The notes under the pieces: generated by a model
Databases searched by the model: none
Seen by the model: only the letters and a program-made list of their open reading frames with translations
What the model was told of the DNA's origin: nothing
Shown: piece after piece, positions 29,357 to 37,413 of the stretch
Layout of the letters: each line of letters opens with the position of its first letter
Position numbering within the stretch: position 1 is the stretch's first letter
Origin: an uncultured Pelagibacteraceae bacterium
Lineage (GTDB): Bacteria > Pseudomonadota > Alphaproteobacteria > Pelagibacterales > Pelagibacteraceae
DNA length: 41,967 nt
Direction of reading: 5' to 3'
NCBI GenBank assembly: GCA_902518595.1
Contig: CABYGR010000007.1
Span: forward strand, 1 to 41,967
Position numbers and translations under genes: made by a program

Positions 29357-30198
29357 AAACAAATGAAAAGAAATCTAAAGCCCAATCAATGGGTATGCAT
29401 ACTGAAGTTCTTACAGGAAGAACTCAACAAAAATTTTTTAATCCTGATGAAGCGGAGAATTTTTATTATTTTGGAACGTACGATGTTGATTTTAATAAAA
29501 GAACAGACTTAGATGTTAAAGATATGACAGCTCCAGAAGCTAATAAAGAAATAGATAATTTAATGAGTCAAGGGTATGGCACAATTGTTATTAAAAATCC
29601 TCAAGGAAAACATAGTTTAGGTGTTGGAATTTTAAACAAGCTAAACCTGATTTTTGAGGGAAGTTTAGGATATTTTGGAATGGGTTCTTGTGATGGGCCT
29701 ATAGTTAGAATTAACGGAAGAGTCGGATGGTCATGTGCAGAAAACTTAATGGCTGGAAAAGTAGTTATAGAAAAAAATGCTGGCTCATGTTTTGGTGCTG
29801 CTATTAGAGGTGGAGATTTAATCTGCAAAGGTAGTGTTGGTGCAAGAACTGGTATTGATATGAAAGGTGGAACCATCATTATTGGTGGAGATGCTGGAGC
29901 TTTTACTGGTTTCATGATGCAAAGAGGTAGAATAATTATTCTAGGAGATGTGGGAATAAATTTAGGTGATTCTATGTATGATGGGACAATTTTCGTAGGT
30001 GGAGAAATTGGATCTTATGGTAGTGATGCAGTTGATGCAGAATTAACATCAAATGACCAAAATTGGTTAAAAAGAAAATTAAAGGTAGCAGAAATTGGTG
30101 AAAATTTTGATGTAAGTAAAATGAAAAAAATTGTAGCTGGTAAAAAACTATGGAATTATGATAATTTAGAACCTACAGAGAAGAAGGGAGCAATTTAA
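29344..30198 (+). CDS. mgsB: GltB C-terminal GXGXG-type domain, N-methylglutamate synthase subunit B-like (GlxC)
   Basis: 284 aa; repeated glycine-rich beta-helix (VRINGRVGWSCAENLMAGKVVIEKNAGSCFGAAIRGGDLICKG...). Confidence 0.85.
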   Translation: MANLKTNEKKSKAQSMGMHTEVLTGRTQQKFFNPDEAENFYYFGTYDVDFNKRTDLDVKDMTAPEANKEIDNLMSQGYGTIVIKNPQGKHSLGVGILNKLNLIFEGSLGYFGMGSCDGPIVRINGRVGWSCAENLMAGKVVIEKNAGSCFGAAIRGGDLICKGSVGARTGIDMKGGTIIIGGDAGAFTGFMMQRGRIIILGDVGINLGDSMYDGTIFVGGEIGSYGSDAVDAELTSNDQNWLKRKLKVAEIGENFDVSKMKKIVAGKKLWNYDNLEPTEKKGAI

Positions 30199-31610
30199 TG
30201 CCTAAGAAAAAAAATAAAAAAATCAAAAATAATGGAAAAGGTGTTGGTGGAAAAGCTGATGTTCATGCACATGAAGAAGGTAAAAGAAATAAAAGTTTAC
30301 TAGGTCATAATGCTATTTTTACTCCTGAAGTAATAGACGATATTCATATTAAATCTCAACTTGGAAGATATAGAATGCGTGGAATGGCATTGATGAAAAA
30401 AATTCCAACATTTGATGATTTGGTTTTTTTACCAGGAACATTAACTAGATTTGTAATTGAAGGTTACAGGGAAAAATGTGAAACAAAAACTGTAATTGGT
30501 CCAAGATGTGAAAACCCGATTGAATTAGATATACCTGTTTATATTACAGGAATGAGCTTTGGTGCCCTTTCTTATGAGGCAAAAACTGCTCTAGCGAGAG
30601 GGGCTACTATGGCAGGGAGTGCAACTTGTTCTGGAGAAGGTGGAATGATACCTGATGAAAGAAGATATTCAGAAAAATGGTATTATCAATGTATTCAATC
30701 TAGATATGGATTTAACCCACATCATGCACAACTTGCAGATGGAATTGAAGTATTTATTGGACAAGGACAAAAAGTTGGGATGGGTGGACACTTAATGGGC
30801 CAAAAAGTAACTGATCAAGTTGCTGAAATGAGATCTCTACCATCGGGTATTGATCAAAGATCACCAGCTAGACACCCTGACTGGTTAGGTCCAGATGATT
30901 TAGCTCTTAAAGTTGAGGAGTTAAGACAATTAACAAAAAATAAAGTTCCAATTCAATTAAAACTTGGAGCTTCAAAAGTTTATGACGATGTACGTATGGC
31001 TGCAAAATGTGATCCTGACTCTATCTATCTAGATGGAATGGAAGGTTCTACTGGAGCTGGACCTCACATTGCTGCTGCAAATACTGGAATTCCAGGTATT
31101 GCTGCAATTAGAGAAGCTAGAAGAGCAATTGATGATGTTGGTAAAACTGGAAAAGTCACATTAATTTATGCAGGTGGCGTTAGAGATGGTGCAGATATGG
31201 CTAAAGCATTAGCATTAGGTGCTGATGCTATTGCAATAGGTACTGGTTCAATGATTGCTTTAAACTGTAATAAAGATATTCCAGAGGCAAATTTTGAAAA
31301 AGAAATGGGAGTAAAAGCTGGTGAATGTTACCACTGTCATACTGGAAGATGTCCAGTTGGTGTTGCAACTCAAGATCCAAAATTAAGAGCAAGATTGAAT
31401 CCTGATGATGCTGCGTTAAGAGTATATAATTATCTACATTCTATGACTTTAGAAGCTCAACTTTTAGCAAGAGCTTGTGGTAAAACTAATATCCATTCTT
31501 TAGAACCTGAAGATTTAGCTGCTTTAACGTCTGAAGCGTCTGCTTTAGCTAAAGTACCTTTGGCTGGAACTAATTATACAGTTGGTGTGGATAACTTTCA
31601 TAAAATATAG
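30198..31610 (+). CDS. mgsC: FMN-dependent glutamate synthase domain, N-methylglutamate synthase subunit C-like (GlxD)
   Basis: 470 aa; GMSFGALSYEAKTALARGA, GECYHCHTGRCPVGVATQDP iron-sulfur motif. Confidence 0.88.
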   Translation: MPKKKNKKIKNNGKGVGGKADVHAHEEGKRNKSLLGHNAIFTPEVIDDIHIKSQLGRYRMRGMALMKKIPTFDDLVFLPGTLTRFVIEGYREKCETKTVIGPRCENPIELDIPVYITGMSFGALSYEAKTALARGATMAGSATCSGEGGMIPDERRYSEKWYYQCIQSRYGFNPHHAQLADGIEVFIGQGQKVGMGGHLMGQKVTDQVAEMRSLPSGIDQRSPARHPDWLGPDDLALKVEELRQLTKNKVPIQLKLGASKVYDDVRMAAKCDPDSIYLDGMEGSTGAGPHIAAANTGIPGIAAIREARRAIDDVGKTGKVTLIYAGGVRDGADMAKALALGADAIAIGTGSMIALNCNKDIPEANFEKEMGVKAGECYHCHTGRCPVGVATQDPKLRARLNPDDAALRVYNYLHSMTLEAQLLARACGKTNIHSLEPEDLAALTSEASALAKVPLAGTNYTVGVDNFHKI

Positions 31611-31618
31611 AGTGAATA

Positions 31619-32035
31619 ATGCCTAAGAAAAAAAATAAAAAAGTTAAAAGTAAATCAAAAAAGCAAAGTAAAATGAAACTTGGAACTTTTAAGGAAACTG
31701 CCAGAGAAAAACTTATTGGCCAACATATTGGTTATAGATATGATGTTAACTTACTTCCTGATTATAAAAAAATAACACCATTTCTAAAAAAATATGTAGA
31801 AGCAATGGGATGGGATGATTTAAACTGGCTAGAAGATGTTCATATGGGTTATGAAGAAGGAAGACCTGCAGTATTTTGTAGAAATGCAAACGGATGGGTT
31901 ACAATTCCAAAATCTATTAAATTACCTAACAATCAACAAGATAGAGATATGATAGCAAGAGAACTATTGGTTAAATTTCAAATGTCTCCAAAACATCCAC
32001 TTGTAGATTTAAAAAAAGCATATTTAAAATTTTAA
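31619..32035 (+). CDS. Uncharacterised protein with Lys-rich N-terminus, linked to mgsABC
   Basis: 138 aa, 8-nt gap after mgsC; N-terminus MPKKKNKKVK near-identical to MgsC N-terminus. Confidence 0.65.
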   Translation: MPKKKNKKVKSKSKKQSKMKLGTFKETAREKLIGQHIGYRYDVNLLPDYKKITPFLKKYVEAMGWDDLNWLEDVHMGYEEGRPAVFCRNANGWVTIPKSIKLPNNQQDRDMIARELLVKFQMSPKHPLVDLKKAYLKF

Positions 32036-32161
32036 CTACTCAATCCTAAGTTGTTTTTATTTTTAAAAACTACCTTCTATGCTATGTTTTACAGGATTGT
32101 TTCATTTGTCACACCCACTTAAATTTTATAGGATTTTTAAAAACTAATATAGAGAGGGAAT

Positions 32162-33562
32162 ATGACTGATCAGTTAGGTGCTCTTACTACTATATTTACA
32201 GAGTTTTACTACTGGGTAACAGTGGTGCTGATGTTTTTAATTCACGTCGGTTTCTGTATGTATGAGGTTGGAGCTTCTCGATACAAACATCACCAACATA
32301 CTCTGATGAAAAACACAATGCTGATACCACTGGTAACAGTAACTTGGTTTTTATTTGGTTGGTGGATTTACTGGGCTTTCCCAACGGGACCGGGAATAGC
32401 ACCTTCAATAATGAATGAAAGCACAGCTCTTATCACTGATGAGAGTACTTTTAGTGCCAAATGGTATTTGGCTAATACAGAATATATGGCGGTTAACTTA
32501 GGTGACCACATAAGCGGTGTATTCTGGGCTGCGTTTTTACTATTTTCATGGACAGCTGCTTCTATCGTTTCAGGAGCAATAATTGAAAGAATAACAACTT
32601 TTGCATTTGGAATTTTAGCAATTGCTATTGGATCTGTTTTTTGGACAATTGATGCTGCGTGGGGATGGCACTTTGATGGATGGATGCTTAAAATTTTAGG
32701 ATACCATGATGCTTATGCATCAGGAGTAATTCACGCTATAGCAGGAGGATTTGCTTTAGGTGTTCTAATGGTTTTAGGACCAAGAATTGGTAAATTTTCA
32801 TCTAGTGGTGAACCAAGAAACATAGGACCAAGAAATCCTTGGCTAGTAACTATAGGTTTATTTTTAATTTATACTGGCTTCTGGGGATTTTATGCAGCAT
32901 GTAATATACCAATCTTTGATCTTGGACCAGAGTACGGTATGGAAGGTATAAGTTATTGGACAGCTACAAACATATATGTAACCCCTACTACACTTAGTGG
33001 TATTACTTTTAATTTCTTGATGTCATTATCAGGAGGATTATTAGCTGGTTATGTGGTTGCTAAAGGCGATCCATTCTGGACATACTCAAGTGGACTAGCA
33101 GGTGTCATCTGTGCTTCAGCTGGAAATGATTTATATCATCCAATTCAATCAATGATCATTGGTATGATCGGTGTTGTGATTGCATACAAACTACATTACT
33201 GGGTTGAGCGTAAGTTCAAAATTGATGATGCAGTTGGTGCAGTTGCCGTTCATGGTTATGCTGGATTTGTTGGTTTGGTAATTTGTGGTTTTGTATTAAA
33301 TGGTTATCCATCATCTGGTTACAGTGTTGGAGCTATGTGGGATGGAACTACTTATGCATCTATAAATCCATTGGGAATGTTTCTAGGAGCAATCATAATG
33401 TTTGGTGTTCTTGGAATGTTACCAGGTTATGTTATAGCTAAAGTACTTCACGGAATGGGTAAATTAAGAATCCCTCGGGAAGTTGAAATAGCTGGACTAG
33501 ACTATGAAATGATGGAGACTGCAAAATCTGATGAAAAAGCAGTTTCATCAGCAACCAGGTAA
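32162..33562 (+). CDS. amt: Divergent Amt/Rh family ammonium or methylammonium transporter
   Basis: 466 aa, multiple TM; DAYASGVIHAIAGG (D and first His), DDAVGAVAVHGYAGFVG (second His). Confidence 0.88.
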   Translation: MTDQLGALTTIFTEFYYWVTVVLMFLIHVGFCMYEVGASRYKHHQHTLMKNTMLIPLVTVTWFLFGWWIYWAFPTGPGIAPSIMNESTALITDESTFSAKWYLANTEYMAVNLGDHISGVFWAAFLLFSWTAASIVSGAIIERITTFAFGILAIAIGSVFWTIDAAWGWHFDGWMLKILGYHDAYASGVIHAIAGGFALGVLMVLGPRIGKFSSSGEPRNIGPRNPWLVTIGLFLIYTGFWGFYAACNIPIFDLGPEYGMEGISYWTATNIYVTPTTLSGITFNFLMSLSGGLLAGYVVAKGDPFWTYSSGLAGVICASAGNDLYHPIQSMIIGMIGVVIAYKLHYWVERKFKIDDAVGAVAVHGYAGFVGLVICGFVLNGYPSSGYSVGAMWDGTTYASINPLGMFLGAIIMFGVLGMLPGYVIAKVLHGMGKLRIPREVEIAGLDYEMMETAKSDEKAVSSATR

Positions 33563-33574
33563 AGGAGATAAAAT

Positions 33575-33805
33575 ATGGCTACAGTTACAAACTGGATCGA
33601 TCACCTGAATAAACCTGCTGAAGAAGTTGTGGGTGCTATTTATCCTGGTGCAGGTTCAAGTGAAACATTACTAGTTATTCTTGCTTTTATAGTATGGATT
33701 GGTTGGCATGTTTTGACTGCAAAATCTGAAAGTGAAGAACTTGAAAGATTAGCAAGAAAAAGACATGGCGCTAATGATCATAAAAGCAATATAGCTGAGT
33801 GGTAA
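33575..33805 (+). CDS. Small single-TM protein downstream of amt
   Basis: 76 aa; ETLLVILAFIVWIGWHVL TM; 12-nt gap from amt; followed by terminator. Confidence 0.7.
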   Translation: MATVTNWIDHLNKPAEEVVGAIYPGAGSSETLLVILAFIVWIGWHVLTAKSESEELERLARKRHGANDHKSNIAEW

Positions 33806-33820
33806 TTTAAAATAAAATTT

Positions 33821-33855
33821 GGGCGCTACTTAAAGTGTAGCGCCCTTTTTTTTAA
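33821..33855 (+). terminator. Rho-independent terminator after amt operon
   Basis: gggcgctacttaaagtgtagcgcccttttttttt: GGGCGCTAC/GTAGCGCCC stem plus T tract. Confidence 0.93.
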
Positions 33856-33869
33856 TTATTAATTACTAT

Positions 33870-34025
33870 ATGTCAGAAGAAAATAACAATGAAGAATTAA
33901 GACCTAGTAAGATGCGTGGTGTTGCTTTTCCTAAAGCAAAATATGGAGTAATATTAGCTATTATAATCATTATTTTGGTTAATCTTATATATTATAAAGA
34001 AACAATTTTTTCTTTTTTTAAATAA
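33870..34025 (+). CDS. Tiny single-TM protein
   Basis: 51 aa, absent from ORF track: MSEENNNEELRPSKMRGVAFPKAKYGVILAIIIIILVNLIYYKETIFSFFK; lies between terminator and gmaS. Confidence 0.5.
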   Translation: MSEENNNEELRPSKMRGVAFPKAKYGVILAIIIIILVNLIYYKETIFSFFK

Positions 34026-34043
34026 TTGTGTTAATTTTTATTT

Positions 34044-35369
34044 ATGCCAAAAAACTTATTTAAAATTTCTAGAGAAAAAAAAATAAAATATTTTTTAATA
34101 AGTTTTGTAGATTTATTTGGAGTTTTGAGATCAAAATTAGTTCCAGCGCGGGCTATTAAAGAAATGCAAGAAACTGGTGCAGGATTTGCTGGTTTTGCTG
34201 CTTGGCTGGATATGACTCCTGCTGATGCAGACATGTTTGGAGTCCCAGATCCTGATAGTTTAATTCAATTGCCTTGGAATAGAGAAGTTGGCTGGTTAGC
34301 ATCTGATCTTTGGATGAATGGAAAGCCTGTAGATGCTTCTCCAAGGGTAATGCTTAAAAACCAAATTAAAAAACTTCAAAAGAAAGGTCTCACTATGAAA
34401 TCTGGTGTTGAATGTGAATATTTTCTTATTTCTCCAGACGGTAATTCAATAGCAGACTCAAGAGACACACAATCAAAACCTTGTTATGACCAATCAGCTT
34501 TAATGAGAAGGTATGATTTAATTAAAGAAATTTGCGATTGTATGATTGAAATGGGATGGGGTCCTTATCAAAATGACCATGAAGATGCTAACGGTCAATT
34601 TGAAATGAACTGGGATTATGATAACTGTCTAGTTACTGCAGACAGACATGCTTTCTTTAAATTTATGGTCAAAACAATTGCTGAAAAACATGGACTTAGA
34701 GCTACATTTATGCCGAAACCTTTTGAAAATTTAACTGGCAATGGTTGTCATGCTCACATCTCTGTTTGGGATGGTAAAAAAAATAAATTTTTAGATAAGT
34801 CTAATGATTTAGGTTTAAGTAAAATGGCTTATAATTTTCTTGGTGGTGTAATTAAAAATGCATCTTCATTATCTGCTTTTTTTAATCCTACTATAAATAG
34901 TTATCGAAGAATAAATGCTCCACCTACTAAATCAGGAGCATCATGGTCACCTAGTAGTATTTCTTATACAGGAAATAATAGAACTCATATGATTAGAATT
35001 CCAGATCCAGGCAGATTTGAATTAAGATTAATGGATGGTTCGGCTAACCCTTACTTGCTACAAGCAAGTGTACTAGCTGCTGGGTTAGACGGTTTAAAAA
35101 ATAAGATTGATCCAGGAAAACCATTAAATTGTAATATGTATGAAGATTACAAAAAATATCCTAATCTTCCAAAACTTCCCAATGAATTAGATCAATCACT
35201 TGAAAAACTAAAAAATAATAAAGATATGAATGATGCTTTGGGTAAAGAAGCAATTAACAGTTATATCAAACTAAGAGCTTCAGAAATAAAAGAATTTAAA
35301 CAAAAAGAAAATTTCGATAAAACAAAAGCTATTACTAAGTGGGAACGAGATAATACTTTAGACTGTTAG
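34044..35369 (+). CDS. gmaS: Gamma-glutamylmethylamide synthetase-like (GS family)
   Basis: 441 aa; IKYFLISFVDLFGVLRSKLVPARAIKEMQETGAGFAGFAAWLDMTPADADMFGVPDPDS resembles GmaS/GlnT; NDHEDANGQFEMNW. Confidence 0.8.
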   Translation: MPKNLFKISREKKIKYFLISFVDLFGVLRSKLVPARAIKEMQETGAGFAGFAAWLDMTPADADMFGVPDPDSLIQLPWNREVGWLASDLWMNGKPVDASPRVMLKNQIKKLQKKGLTMKSGVECEYFLISPDGNSIADSRDTQSKPCYDQSALMRRYDLIKEICDCMIEMGWGPYQNDHEDANGQFEMNWDYDNCLVTADRHAFFKFMVKTIAEKHGLRATFMPKPFENLTGNGCHAHISVWDGKKNKFLDKSNDLGLSKMAYNFLGGVIKNASSLSAFFNPTINSYRRINAPPTKSGASWSPSSISYTGNNRTHMIRIPDPGRFELRLMDGSANPYLLQASVLAAGLDGLKNKIDPGKPLNCNMYEDYKKYPNLPKLPNELDQSLEKLKNNKDMNDALGKEAINSYIKLRASEIKEFKQKENFDKTKAITKWERDNTLDC

Positions 35370-35372
35370 AAC

Positions 35373-36500
35373 ATGACAATTTTATCTAATGGTCATTTGT
35401 GGAAACACACAGAATTCATTGAAAATAAGAACTTTACTTTTAATAGAAATAAAATTCTAGATTCATTGTCAAAAAAAGATATTGATGATGCCTACTTGAG
35501 TATTTCTAAATGGGAAAATTATTCTCCAACTCCATTAATAGAATTAAACAAACTTTCAAAAGAATTAAATTTAAATAAAATTTTTTATAAAGATGAAAGT
35601 AAAAGATTTGATCTTAAATCTTTTAAAGCTCTTGGTGGTGCATATGCAGTAGAAAAAGTTTCAAAAGATTATAAAGAAATCATAGTTTCAACAGCTACAG
35701 CAGGAAATCATGGTAGATCAGTAGCGTGGGGTGCTAGAAGACTAGGTTTAAAATGTAAAATTTTTATTAGCGAATTTGTTAGCGATGCAAGAGGACAAGC
35801 TATGGCAGATCTTGGTGCTGATGTGATTAAAGTAAAAGGTAATTATGAAAATTCATTAATAGAATGTATTAAAAGATCAACTGAGAATAACTGGCAAATA
35901 GTTCAAGATGTAGCCTGGAAAAACTACATTACAGTCCCAAAATATACAATGGCAGGATATACAGTTATGATGAAAGAAGTAGCTGATTATATTGATAGAA
36001 CCAAAATTTCTCATATAATTTTACAGGCAGGTGTTGGAGGGATGGCTGGAGCAATGATCGCTGGTGTAGCTAGATATTTAAAAAATACACCTGTTATAAT
36101 AGTTGTTGAGCCCGATAGTGCTGCATGTGTTTTAGAAAGTATTAAGACAGGTAAAATAGAAAAAATAGATATTAAAAGAGAAAGCTTAATGGGAGGAATG
36201 TCATGTGGAGAGGTTTCATTAGTCCCTTGGGAAATTTTAAAAAACTCAGTACAATATTGCATTAGTTTACCTGATGATGATATTGCAAATACTATGAAGT
36301 TGCTGGGGAACGCAAGTTTTAGCAATGAAAAGATCATTGCTGGTGAAAATTCAGCACCTGGAGTAATCAGTTTAATCACAAGTTGTGAAGATGAAAAAAT
36401 AAAAGAAAAAATGCAATTGAATAAAGACTCAAATGTTTTACTTGTTGGTTGTGAGGGTGATACAGATGAAGAAATGTATCAAAAACTGATAAATAAATAA
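35373..36500 (+). CDS. PLP-dependent ammonia-lyase, diaminopropionate ammonia-lyase-like
   Basis: 375 aa; SPTPLIEL...DESKRFDLKSFKALGGAYAV PLP-Lys motif, STATAGNHGRSVAWGARRLG; 3-nt gap from gmaS. Confidence 0.75.
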   Translation: MTILSNGHLWKHTEFIENKNFTFNRNKILDSLSKKDIDDAYLSISKWENYSPTPLIELNKLSKELNLNKIFYKDESKRFDLKSFKALGGAYAVEKVSKDYKEIIVSTATAGNHGRSVAWGARRLGLKCKIFISEFVSDARGQAMADLGADVIKVKGNYENSLIECIKRSTENNWQIVQDVAWKNYITVPKYTMAGYTVMMKEVADYIDRTKISHIILQAGVGGMAGAMIAGVARYLKNTPVIIVVEPDSAACVLESIKTGKIEKIDIKRESLMGGMSCGEVSLVPWEILKNSVQYCISLPDDDIANTMKLLGNASFSNEKIIAGENSAPGVISLITSCEDEKIKEKMQLNKDSNVLLVGCEGDTDEEMYQKLINK

Positions 36501-36511
36501 AAAATATTTTA

Positions 36512-36973
36512 ATGAAAAAAATTTTCAAAAAAAAAATAAGTAATTTAGATTTTTATAAAATTTTTAAACCTGAATTAACACCAAAAAAAATGATGGAATT
36601 AGGTGTTTTTGGAGGTGCGTATTTTGGATCAAATATAAATGAATATCCTAAATCATGGTTTAAAAATGCAAAAATAAGTAAAACTTTTGATGTTAATTTA
36701 AATAGATTTAAAGTTGTTTCTGGATTATCAAGAGAACATTGGATTGAAAAAGGATGGATTTTTAAGGAAGATCCACTGGGATGGTTTCAGTGGTATTGTA
36801 GATTTATTAATGGGAGAAGAATTCCTCATATAGATGAGATTCAAATTAAAAGATGGAAGAATTTTAGGAGACATGTTTTGGCAATTGAAAAAAATTGTGA
36901 AAAGGGCGACCTGAGTTGCAGAAGAAGACAAAGACAAGCTATATTGCAATGGGCTTATAATCCTTATAGATAA
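36512..36973 (+). CDS. Uncharacterised protein
   Basis: 153 aa ORF; aromatic/basic composition WYCRFINGRRIPHIDEIQIKRWKNFRRHV; no family recognised with confidence. Confidence 0.65.
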   Translation: MKKIFKKKISNLDFYKIFKPELTPKKMMELGVFGGAYFGSNINEYPKSWFKNAKISKTFDVNLNRFKVVSGLSREHWIEKGWIFKEDPLGWFQWYCRFINGRRIPHIDEIQIKRWKNFRRHVLAIEKNCEKGDLSCRRRQRQAILQWAYNPYR

Positions 36974-36984
36974 AAAAATTAAAT

Positions 36985-37413
36985 TTATTTTTTTGTTTTA
37001 AAGTCTATCCCATATTCTGATCTTGGCCCTTTTCTTAATCCAAATGGTCCTGATATAAATAATGTTAATGGTCTAGTGCCAGGTTTGAGATCAACTCTAT
37101 GTAAATTATTTGCTGATCTAAAACCTATATATCCAGGAGATCTCCAATATTTACCGGTTTTTAAAGTTTCCCAGTATCCTCCTCTTAATATAATTGTCAT
37201 ATAAGGAAATGTATGGTTGTGAACTCCATCACCATGATCATCTGATAACATTTCATGTATTAATATATTAAATGGAAACCATTTAGGACGATGTCTTAAG
37301 AGCACATAGTATCTATTCATCCATGGTTTAGCTAAATCATATCTTGGATGTGATGGACCTCTATCTAAAACAATTTTTTTACGACCTAATTTTTCTAACA
37401 ATTTTAGAAACAT
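36985..37413 (-). CDS. Cupin-like uncharacterised protein
   Basis: 142 aa; DGVHNHTFPYMTIILRGGYWE ... NLHRVDL cupin-like His pattern. Confidence 0.6.
   Translation of the reverse strand: MFLKLLEKLGRKKIVLDRGPSHPRYDLAKPWMNRYYVLLRHRPKWFPFNILIHEMLSDDHGDGVHNHTFPYMTIILRGGYWETLKTGKYWRSPGYIGFRSANNLHRVDLKPGTRPLTLFISGPFGLRKGPRSEYGIDFKTKK

Noticed and set aside
29601-29915. Minus-strand 104-aa proline-rich ORF
   Set aside because: Mirror of the glycine-rich repeats of mgsB (GGN/ATT codons read as Pro/Ile antisense)
32036-32161. Possible riboswitch or NtrC-type site upstream of amt
   Set aside because: No convincing conserved stem architecture or recognisable box by eye; needs Infernal/Rfam and comparative analysis
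32196-32408. Minus-strand 70-aa ORF
   Set aside because: Antisense to amt
34031-34344. Minus-strand ORFs 34031-34234 and 34156-34344
   Set aside because: Antisense to gmaS
36011-36949. Minus-strand ORFs 36011-36379 and 36728-36949
   Set aside because: Antisense to the PLP enzyme and the 153-aa ORF
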